Below the pieces are notes generated by a model. The model was not told the origin of the DNA. It saw nothing but the letters and a program-made list of their open reading frames with translations, and did no database searches. A DNA stretch of 34,737 bases, taken from assembly GCA_903935195.1 (NCBI GenBank), contig CAIZQW010000184.1, positions 1 to 34,737 of the forward strand, read 5' to 3'. Of this stretch, positions 18,726-26,494 are shown one piece after another (the first letter of the stretch is position 1; each line of letters starts with the position of its first letter). The DNA is from an uncultured bacterium. GTDB taxonomy: Bacteria; Verrucomicrobiota; Kiritimatiellia; RFP12; UBA1067. The position numbers and the translations under genes were made by a program.

Positions 18726-19274
18726 CTACAGACACCCTTGTGCAAGGGACTTTACTTGTTCAAGGATGTCACTGTTTTGAATCGGATTCTCTTCCGCTAG
18801 ACAGTGTCGTACCCACTGGACATCGGTTACGCCAAGCCACGTGAGCATCTCTTTGTAGCGTTCGGGCAGATCCTTAAAGCTCTCCGCATCTGCCCCCTGT
18901 GAAAGTAAAAGGATGGCCTTTTTCCCTGCAGGGATGCGAGGGGTGAAGGAGGCGTCCACTAGCCCATGCCACCGCTCGACAAAGCGCCGGAGAGCAACAG
19001 GAACGTCAAGCCACCAGACAGGGGCTGCCATCACCAGGATATCGGTCTCCCTAAATGCATTCAGAACATCACAGATGCCATCCTTGAGTACGCACCACTC
19101 CTTCGTCGTGCGGCAGGCCATGCAGGCCGTGCAGCCAGTGCCTTTAACCGTGTGCAGGTCAAAACGGGTAACAGTAGCCCCGGCCGTTTGTGCAGTCTTT
19201 TCAAAGGTGTCTGCCATGGTGTTGGTGTTTCCCTTGGCGATGGGACTCGAGGTGAGTATGAGAATCTTCTTCAT
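18726..19274 (-). CDS. Flavodoxin / NADPH-dependent FMN reductase family protein
   Basis: MKKILILTSSPIAKGNTNTMADTF, CTACMACRTTKEW, ILVMAAPVWWLDVPVALRRFVERW. Confidence 0.85.
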   Translation of the reverse strand: MKKILILTSSPIAKGNTNTMADTFEKTAQTAGATVTRFDLHTVKGTGCTACMACRTTKEWCVLKDGICDVLNAFRETDILVMAAPVWWLDVPVALRRFVERWHGLVDASFTPRIPAGKKAILLLSQGADAESFKDLPERYKEMLTWLGVTDVQWVRHCLAEENPIQNSDILEQVKSLAQGCL

Positions 19275-19305
19275 GAAACGGGACTCCTGGAACAACATAC
19301 AATTC

Positions 19306-20139
19306 TTACGTAATCGCCGTACGCATGGCATTAATATCCGCATCAAGGCCAGTCCAGATCTTGAAGGAGGCTGCGCCTTGGCGAATGAGCATCCCGATGC
19401 CATTTGTTCCTTTTGCACCAGCGGCTAATGCCGCTGCGAGGGTAGGGGGATTGGGATAGGTCACAAGGTCATAGACTGTCTGCCCTGGATGAAACGAGGA
19501 GGCTGGGAGGACGGAGACGTCCTCAGGTTTTAAGCCGGCCGGTGTGCAGTGGACAATCAAGTCGCAGGACGGAGCGATCTCCGCCCACGTCTGTTGCTTG
19601 CTAGGAAGAATGTGAACCGTTGCTGTATGGCCGTGGCGCTGTTTTGCAGCCTGCATATCGCGTGCAAGCACTTCGGCCCGCTCGGTCATCGGATCGGCTA
19701 AATAGATTTCAGATGCGCCAGCAGAGGCGAAGGTAATGGCACGTCCTGCACCGCCACACCCGAGAACGAGCACACGCTTGTCCATAGGCGTGATGCCACA
19801 GCCTTCCCGCAGATCCTCTTGAAAACCGATAATATCCGTGTTGTAGCCGGTCATGACGCCATCGCCTTCAAAATGGATGGTATTGACAGCTCCAACATGT
19901 GCAGCCAGAGAGTCTACCCGTGTCAGTAAGGGTATGATCGCTGTCTTATGCGGAATGGTGATGTTGAGCCCGGTAAAACCCGCTTGCTGGCAAGCTTCTA
20001 ACTGTTGGCGTAGCTGTGAAAAGTCTACATCAAAAGCCTCATACGTTGCCTCAATCCCGAGGGATTTAAACGAGGCCGCATGCATGCGTGGTGACAAGGA
20101 ATGCTTGATCGGATGACCGAATATGCCGAAGCGATACAT
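19306..20139 (-). CDS. aroE: Shikimate dehydrogenase
   Basis: FGIFGHPIKHSLSPRMHAASF, GLNITIPHKTAI, NTDIIGFQ, VLGCGGAGRAI. Confidence 0.96.
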   Translation of the reverse strand: MYRFGIFGHPIKHSLSPRMHAASFKSLGIEATYEAFDVDFSQLRQQLEACQQAGFTGLNITIPHKTAIIPLLTRVDSLAAHVGAVNTIHFEGDGVMTGYNTDIIGFQEDLREGCGITPMDKRVLVLGCGGAGRAITFASAGASEIYLADPMTERAEVLARDMQAAKQRHGHTATVHILPSKQQTWAEIAPSCDLIVHCTPAGLKPEDVSVLPASSFHPGQTVYDLVTYPNPPTLAAALAAGAKGTNGIGMLIRQGAASFKIWTGLDADINAMRTAIT

Positions 20140-20141
20140 GG

Positions 20142-20624
20142 TTACAGGCTCTCCCTTCCAACTGCGATCACGCCAGAGCGTGACAGGTCAATGATGTGAT
20201 GAGGCTGCATCGCTTTTAAAAATTCAGAAACAGCGTTTTGATTGCTGGCGAGTTGCAGGGAGACCGAGTCCTTTTGAATGTCGACAACTTGCGCATTGAA
20301 GGTGGAAGCAATGTCTAACACCTCGGCACGTTGTGCATTATCTTTTGTCTCCACGCGGACCAACACGATTTCGCGTTCGAGATGCGGCTTGTTGGTCATT
20401 TCAACAACCTCGATGACATCCACTTGTTTGGAGAGTTGCTGGGTGATTTGGTCAATAACTTTTGCATCACCTGGAGCAACAATGGTCATCTTTGAAACCG
20501 TAGGGTCAGCTGTTGGGCCGACATTGAGGGTATCAATATTATAACCACGTCCAGAGATTAAACCAACGATACGTGCGAGCACGCCTGGCTGGTTTTCAAC
20601 AAGGCAGTTGATGATATGCTTCAT
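20142..20624 (-). CDS. ilvN: Acetolactate synthase small subunit
   Basis: MKHIINCLVENQPGVLARIVGLISGRGYNIDTLNVGPT ACT domain. Confidence 0.95.
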   Translation of the reverse strand: MKHIINCLVENQPGVLARIVGLISGRGYNIDTLNVGPTADPTVSKMTIVAPGDAKVIDQITQQLSKQVDVIEVVEMTNKPHLEREIVLVRVETKDNAQRAEVLDIASTFNAQVVDIQKDSVSLQLASNQNAVSEFLKAMQPHHIIDLSRSGVIAVGRESL

Positions 20625-20649
20625 AAGAGAGGTTCCTTTTTCAACAGGA

Positions 20650-22425
20650 TCAGTTTTTAAGATGACCAATCATCGACGAGACATGCGCCCCGGGCGGGAT
20701 CATCGGAAAGACGTTCGCCTCTGGCGAAACGATACACTCGATCACGGTGGTATGTTTACGCTTGAAAGCTTCCTTCAGTGCCTCTTCCACCTCTTTATCC
20801 GTGGTCACGCGATACGCTTTCGCTCCATGCGCCTCTGCCAACTTGACGAAGTCCGGAAGATACTTTTGCTGTTCGGTGATGTCTTCATTGGGACGCCGTC
20901 CCTGTTGGCTGAGCATGACTCCTGAGTACCGTTTGGTGTAGAAGAGCTCCTGCCACTGACGCACCATGCCGAGGTAGCCGTTATTGAGGATCACCACCAC
21001 AATGGGGAGTCGATGCTCCACAGCAACAACCAATTCCTGGAAGTTCATCTGGATGCCACCGTCACCTGCGATACAGACAACAAGCTCCTTCTCGCGTCCG
21101 AATTGGGCTCCAATCGCTGCTGGTAGTCCAAAGCCCATGGTTCCGAGACCTCCGGAGGAGATCCAATGGCGTGGTTGGGTATAGGTGAAGTACTGTGTGG
21201 CCCACATCTGGTTTTGTCCGACGTCCGTTGCGATAATCGCCTTGCCCTTGCTAAGCGTGTCAATCATCTTGATCACCGATTGCGGCATGAGGACGCCTTC
21301 AGGCTGGGGATATCCCAAGGGGAATTTGCTTTTCCACTCTTTGATCTGTTTGACCCAGGCGTCATGCTTGCTGGGCTTGACCTGCGGAATCACAGCCTTG
21401 AGCACAGGCTTGAGATAGCCATGAATGCCAAAGTGAGTCTCCACGTTTTTCCCGATGGCTGAGCGGTCAATGTCAATATGTACGGTGATCGCCTTTGAGG
21501 CAAACTGGTCTATTTTACCTGTCACGCGGTCGTCGAAACGCGCACCGGCGGAGATCAGAAGATCACTCTTGTCCACCGCATAATTGGCCGCGGCCGTCCC
21601 GTGCATCCCCACCATCCCTAATGAGAGCGGGTCATTTTCAGGGAATGCCCCCAAGGCCATCATCGTTGTGCAGACCGGGATGTTCGCCTTGTGCGCGAGC
21701 TCTCGGATCAGCTCGGAAGCTTCTCCGTTGATTGCGCCGCCACCGGCATAGAGCAGGGGACGTTCTGCCTTGTTAATGAGTTCAGCCAATTTTTCGATAT
21801 CACTCTTGGCGACTTTCACATCTGGCTTGTAGGCACGCATCGAGACACTCTCCGGCGCGATGGTGGGGAGTGTCGTTGTTGCGCGCTGGATGTTCTTGGG
21901 GATGTCAATCAGGACAGGGCCAGGCTTTCCGGTTGTTGCAATATAGAATGCCTTAGCAATGATCTCCGGTAACTCATTGACATCGCGCACGAGAAAGTTA
22001 TGCTTTGTGACAGAACGTGTGATGCCCATGACATCTGCCTCTTGAAACGCGTCCGTGCCAATCAGGTGTAAGGCGACCTGCCCAGTGATGCAAACGAGCG
22101 GGATGCCGTCCATGTTTGCCGTGGCAAGCCCCGTGATGGTGTTGGTGGCGCCTGGGCCCGAGGTCACAAGGCAACATCCAGGCTTCCCCGTTGCCCGGGC
22201 ATACCCGTCAGCCATGTGGACAGCGCCCTGTTCATGACGTGACAAAATAAACTGGAAGGGGGCGTCGTAGAGGCAGTTGAAGATATCGAGGACCGTACCC
22301 CCTGGGTAACCAAAGATAATGTCGCAACCAGCCTTGGCCAGTCCATCAATGACGCATTGTGCGCCAGAGCGTAGAGCAGGGGCTTGTTCTTTGGTTTCAG
22401 GTTTTGAGTCTTTTTTCTTTTTCAT
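20650..22425 (-). CDS. ilvB: Acetolactate synthase large subunit
   Basis: IFGYPGGTVLDIFNCL, EQGAVHMADGYARATGKPG, GARFDDRVTGK, ThDP motif GDGGIQMNFQELVVAVEHRLPIVVVILNN. ATG 22425 (GTG at 22467 possible). Confidence 0.95.
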   Translation of the reverse strand: MKKKKDSKPETKEQAPALRSGAQCVIDGLAKAGCDIIFGYPGGTVLDIFNCLYDAPFQFILSRHEQGAVHMADGYARATGKPGCCLVTSGPGATNTITGLATANMDGIPLVCITGQVALHLIGTDAFQEADVMGITRSVTKHNFLVRDVNELPEIIAKAFYIATTGKPGPVLIDIPKNIQRATTTLPTIAPESVSMRAYKPDVKVAKSDIEKLAELINKAERPLLYAGGGAINGEASELIRELAHKANIPVCTTMMALGAFPENDPLSLGMVGMHGTAAANYAVDKSDLLISAGARFDDRVTGKIDQFASKAITVHIDIDRSAIGKNVETHFGIHGYLKPVLKAVIPQVKPSKHDAWVKQIKEWKSKFPLGYPQPEGVLMPQSVIKMIDTLSKGKAIIATDVGQNQMWATQYFTYTQPRHWISSGGLGTMGFGLPAAIGAQFGREKELVVCIAGDGGIQMNFQELVVAVEHRLPIVVVILNNGYLGMVRQWQELFYTKRYSGVMLSQQGRRPNEDITEQQKYLPDFVKLAEAHGAKAYRVTTDKEVEEALKEAFKRKHTTVIECIVSPEANVFPMIPPGAHVSSMIGHLKN

Positions 22426-22440
22426 AACAAAGGAGTGTGA

Positions 22441-22481
22441 GGGGTGTCTCAGACTGGCGTGAGACACCCCGTCTGAGACTA
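22441..22481 (-). promoter_or_regulatory. Mutually exclusive hairpins in the etfA-ilvB intergenic leader
   Basis: Minus strand AGTCTCAGACGGGGTGTCTCACGCCAGTCTGAGACACCCC: GGGGTGTCTCA/TGAGACACCCC (11 bp) or GTCTCAGAC/GTCTGAGAC (9 bp), sharing TGAGAC. Confidence 0.5.
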
Positions 22482-22484
22482 ATG

Positions 22485-23486
22485 TTAACCGAGTAATACG
22501 TTGATCTTGGAGACGATTTCAAAAGCATCGCCGATATAGACAACATCTGCCTTGCCTTGCGCCCAGCCGCAGTTTGCATCGATGTTGATCGCACGGCGTT
22601 CGCTGATGAACCGCCAGCCAACCGCATGAGGCTCTTCACCATGGCAGCAGGTCGAGAGGCCCTTTTGATGACGAGGCGTCGAGCCTGTTTGGCCGATCTG
22701 ATTCATGTGTGACATGAAACTTAAGGTCTCCTGTCCTTCACTCTTCAGATCAACGAGCGACTTGCTGCTGCCTAAGGAGGCTTTGGCCTTCTGGAGGAAG
22801 CCTTGAATCAACGTGCTGGCTTCGCCGATGTGATACTGGCCATCCTTTTGCTTCTTTGTCCAACCGGCACCAGCAACGAACAGGAGCTGGGCATCTGGAC
22901 GAATGGTCTGGGCATCCGCAGCAGGAGCCTGCACGCCGTTAACCGTTGTGCGGGAGTCCACCTGTGTGACAGCGACAGCCTCAGCGGCAACCGTTCCAGC
23001 TGCGCCTTCGTAGGGAGCTTGGATTCCGCCGTCCACCAGTAAAAGCCAGGGACGTGCGACACGTGCAAAGGTTGTCAGAATACGCTGACGATAGAACCAG
23101 CGCTGGACCTTAACACTGTTCCCCTCTGCGGTGATCCCAACGATATGGGTATCCACCTGAGCACCGACGCGTTGGGCAACGCCTGGGAGTGCACGTGCAA
23201 AACGTGAGGTGTTGGGGGCCAGGATAAGTTCTGGATTTGCGGCCTTGATGAGTGCGGTCGCTGCTGCGGTATCCGTTGAGTAGCGTGGTTGGAGAAAAGC
23301 CTCTCCCTCGACAACTAAGAACTTTGCAGCGCCACATCCAGCAAGCTTGTTCGCGGCTGTTGCTGCAGAGCCACCGAAAATGGCGACTGTCAGTTCCCCG
23401 CCAAGGCTCCGTGCTACGGAGATCGTCTCCAGGGCAGCCCTGGGGAGCATGTTGTTTTCTGTATGTAAAAGTGCTAAAACTTTCAT
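22485..23486 (-). CDS. etfA: Electron transfer flavoprotein alpha subunit-like (divergent)
   Basis: MKVLALLHTENNMLPRAALETISVARSLGGELTVAIFGGSA; LILAPNTSRFARALPGVAQRVGAQVDTHIVGI; C-terminal QIGQTGSTPRHQKG and YIGDAFEIVSKIN. Confidence 0.8.
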   Translation of the reverse strand: MKVLALLHTENNMLPRAALETISVARSLGGELTVAIFGGSAATAANKLAGCGAAKFLVVEGEAFLQPRYSTDTAAATALIKAANPELILAPNTSRFARALPGVAQRVGAQVDTHIVGITAEGNSVKVQRWFYRQRILTTFARVARPWLLLVDGGIQAPYEGAAGTVAAEAVAVTQVDSRTTVNGVQAPAADAQTIRPDAQLLFVAGAGWTKKQKDGQYHIGEASTLIQGFLQKAKASLGSSKSLVDLKSEGQETLSFMSHMNQIGQTGSTPRHQKGLSTCCHGEEPHAVGWRFISERRAINIDANCGWAQGKADVVYIGDAFEIVSKINVLLG

Positions 23487-23520
23487 GGTGTCATTTTCCT
23501 CTCGCGATGAGATGTTAAAA

Positions 23521-24330
23521 CTAGGCTTTGAGCCATTCAATGATTTCCTTGGCAATATCGTCCGCTGTCACATCTTTGACAACACGGGTGGCGCGCTTCT
23601 GGGCCGGGATCTCAACCTTCTCGTAGGCAATGCCGCCGACGCCGACAGCTGCTGGCTTGGCCTTCTGCAAGGCCGGCATCACGCCACGCATGTTCATCAT
23701 GCCCACTTGGGGATTGTTGGGCGGTTCAGGCAGATTGCCAGTCGCCCAGGCCAGGACAGCGGGAGCTCCTGCGCAGGTGGAGTCCAGATATTGGCCGCCT
23801 TCAATGCGTTCAAGCACACGGAACGAACCATCTGCGGAGGCTTTGATTTCATCGACTCCTGCGAAAAACTCAGAAATGCCGAGGCGTTCACACACTGATT
23901 GCATGGTGACGCTTGCATCACGCGATGCGGAGGCGCACCCTCCGAAGACGAGCAACTTGCTCTTGTCCAAGCCAGGGATTGCCAGAATGGCGTCTGCCAA
24001 GGCAGTGGCCACCTGTTGGGCATCTGTAAAGCCGCTGGCGTTGCCGTCAATCGCGATCAGCTCAAAAGGGACCTTCTGGGCAACGGTCATCATCAATTGC
24101 TGCAGTTTGGCTTTTGGACCTAAGCTCACAAGCCATACTTTGCTCCCCGCGACCTGCTTTGCCAGATTGGCTGCTTCAAAAAGGGCATGGGCTGACCAGG
24201 GGTCAAGAACCGACGGCAACATCGTCTCGTTCTTCAATCCAGGTCCTTGCGGTGTTGTCACGGGTTCGAGCGTCTGTAACGGGTCAGGCACCAGGCTGCC
24301 GCAGACGACAATTTGGAATCCATTACTCAT
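23521..24330 (-). CDS. etfB: Electron transfer flavoprotein beta subunit-like (divergent)
   Basis: IVVCGSLVPDPLQTLE, VLDPWSAHALFEAANLAKQVAGSKVWLVSLGP; directly upstream of the etfA-like gene. Confidence 0.75.
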   Translation of the reverse strand: MSNGFQIVVCGSLVPDPLQTLEPVTTPQGPGLKNETMLPSVLDPWSAHALFEAANLAKQVAGSKVWLVSLGPKAKLQQLMMTVAQKVPFELIAIDGNASGFTDAQQVATALADAILAIPGLDKSKLLVFGGCASASRDASVTMQSVCERLGISEFFAGVDEIKASADGSFRVLERIEGGQYLDSTCAGAPAVLAWATGNLPEPPNNPQVGMMNMRGVMPALQKAKPAAVGVGGIAYEKVEIPAQKRATRVVKDVTADDIAKEIIEWLKA

Positions 24331-24556
24331 GATGATCTCCTTTGGGTTCTTCAGCTTGCAAGATGACTTGAAATGATCAAACATCCCGCTTAAAAAAGGC
24401 CTAAATTATAACAAAAGGAGGCTCCTTTGTGAATGGAAAACAAGAGAGCGAGAGAAAAAAGTTCCGCGGGCTCAAAAGTGCTTCAGGAGTCGATCTCACG
24501 CTTGACCGCATACGATGAATATGAGATTGTCTTTAAATGCTGTAAGGAGCTGAAAA

Positions 24557-25969
24557 ATGAAACCTTTTATTCATGATGATTTTTTGTTGCAGAATGACAC
24601 GTCCCGTGAACTCTACCATGGGTATGCCAAGCAGATGCCAATCATTGATTACCACTGCCATCTGCCGCCTGCAGAGGTTGCCCAGGATAAACGGTGGGAG
24701 AATATGACCAAGGTTTGGCTGGGTGGGGATCACTACAAGTGGCGTACCCTGCGTTCAAATGGTGTGGATGAACGGTATATCACAGGAGATGCGCCGGATC
24801 GTGAAAAATTTCAAAAGTTTGCGGAGACGATGCCGTATCTGCTCCGTAACCCCATGTTTGACTGGTCCCATCTTGAACTGGCCCGTTATTTTGACTGTTT
24901 CGAGTTGTTGTCCCCAAAAACAGCTGACCATATTTGGAACCTGACTCAGGAAAAGTTGGCTCAGCCAGGCTTTTCAGCCCGTGGTTTTATGACGCGGAGT
25001 CAGGTGAAGCTCGTCTGTACGACGGATGATCCGTGCGACTCGCTTGAACATCATGCAGCGGTCAAAGCCTCTGGCTTCTCGACACAGATGCTCCCGACGT
25101 GGCGACCTGACAAGGCGTTGGCCCTTGACCGACCAGGCTTTTGGAATGAGTGGATGGATCGGTTGTCCGCGGTGGTTGGTGCCCCAGTTAAAACGTTTGA
25201 TGACTTGTTGAGCGCCTTGGACAAACGCCATGCCTTCTTTACACAGAACGGATGTAAACTCTCAGATTATGGTGTTGAAGCCGTCTATGCGGAGTCATAC
25301 ACGGAGGCGGAGGTGCGCGCCATTTTCACAAAGGTCCGTACAGGCGGCACCGCGACCCTTGACGAGGTGTTGAAGTTTCGCTCCGCCGTTCTCTTTGAGT
25401 GCATGAAGATGGATGCCAAGGCGGATTGGAGTGTTCAGATTCATTACGGTCCCATGCGGAATAATAACACCAAGATGTTTAAGAAGCTGGGTGCGGATAC
25501 CGGGTTTGATAGTATTGGCGACTATCAGACCGCGCAACCGATGTCCCGTCTCTTTGACCGCTTGGAGCAGACGGATGCGTTGCCCCGTACTGTTATCTAC
25601 ACGATCAATCCTCGGGATAACGAAATGGTGGCAACCATGCTGGGCAACTTCCAGCGGGGTCCGGAAGCCGGCCGCATGCAGTTTGGTAGCGGGTGGTGGT
25701 TCAATGATCAGCGCGATGGCATGTTGCGTCAGATGGAGGCGCTGTCCCAATTGGGTTTGCTGAGCCGTTTTGTGGGCATGCTGACCGACAGCCGTTCCTT
25801 CCTCAGCTATACACGCCATGAGTATTTCCGTCGTATCCTCTGCAATATGCTCGGCACGGATATTGAAGCAGGGCGCATCCCGAATGATATTCCCTGGACA
25901 GGGGAGATTGTTAAGGATATCTGCTCGCGCAACGCGCTTCGTTATTTCGGCTTTACGGTCTCGAAATAA
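24557..25969 (+). CDS. uxaC: Uronate (glucuronate/galacturonate) isomerase
   Basis: MKPFIHDDFLLQNDTSRELYHGYAKQMPIIDYHCHLPP, CTTDDPCDSLEHH, LTDSRSFLSYTRHEYFRRILCNMLG. Confidence 0.97.
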   Translation: MKPFIHDDFLLQNDTSRELYHGYAKQMPIIDYHCHLPPAEVAQDKRWENMTKVWLGGDHYKWRTLRSNGVDERYITGDAPDREKFQKFAETMPYLLRNPMFDWSHLELARYFDCFELLSPKTADHIWNLTQEKLAQPGFSARGFMTRSQVKLVCTTDDPCDSLEHHAAVKASGFSTQMLPTWRPDKALALDRPGFWNEWMDRLSAVVGAPVKTFDDLLSALDKRHAFFTQNGCKLSDYGVEAVYAESYTEAEVRAIFTKVRTGGTATLDEVLKFRSAVLFECMKMDAKADWSVQIHYGPMRNNNTKMFKKLGADTGFDSIGDYQTAQPMSRLFDRLEQTDALPRTVIYTINPRDNEMVATMLGNFQRGPEAGRMQFGSGWWFNDQRDGMLRQMEALSQLGLLSRFVGMLTDSRSFLSYTRHEYFRRILCNMLGTDIEAGRIPNDIPWTGEIVKDICSRNALRYFGFTVSK

Positions 25970-26494
25970 GTGAGCACAATTCGGCAGAAAGTGAGTGTAG
26001 GCCTGGTCTTCTTCGGTCTCTGGACATTAACCCAGGCCGTGTCAGATGGCGTGTTTGATATTTTCTTTTGTCGGGTTCCAACGCTTTTGGCAGCGCTCTA
26101 TCTGAATGTGCCGCATGCGGGGACGCTCTTGTTGTTGACTGATTCCGATGTTTTTGAGGTGAAGCGCGCGTGCGGAGGCTCTGATTTCTTCGTCATTGTT
26201 ACCGCCATGGTCACTTGGTATTATCTTAAACGCGCTCGGCCGTTGACAGGGCTGTTGATACTCATGGCGCCACTCTGGCTGCTGGTTAATCTGGTTAACA
26301 GTATGCGAATTGTGGCACTGGTCTGGGTTCATGCTCTCAGTGCTGAGGTTGTCCCGGAGCGGTTTCTGGGCTCGCTTCATTTGGCGAGTGGCGTGTTAAT
26401 TTTTTTTCCAGCGCTTCTAGGCGTTTGGTGGGCGTGCAAAAAGGTATGGGAGGTTGAAGATGAGCGACAAACAGGTGAATCCACTCTTTCCTGA
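25970..26494 (+). CDS. Exosortase/archaeosortase family protein (XrtK-like, small)
   Basis: Multi-TM; candidate Cys/Arg/His triad in VKRACGGSDFFVIV, LVNSMRIVALVWVHAL, SLHLASGVLIFFP. GTG start directly after the uxaC stop. Confidence 0.75.
   Translation: MSTIRQKVSVGLVFFGLWTLTQAVSDGVFDIFFCRVPTLLAALYLNVPHAGTLLLLTDSDVFEVKRACGGSDFFVIVTAMVTWYYLKRARPLTGLLILMAPLWLLVNLVNSMRIVALVWVHALSAEVVPERFLGSLHLASGVLIFFPALLGVWWACKKVWEVEDERQTGESTLS

Noticed and set aside
23630-24376. 248-aa plus-strand ORF antisense to the etfB-like gene
   Set aside because: Composition typical of an antisense shadow ORF; the minus-strand ORF has clear ETF features.
24411-24432. Short hairpin ACAAAAGGA-GGC-TCCTTTGT upstream of uxaC
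   Set aside because: Weak stem with a bulge; could be incidental.
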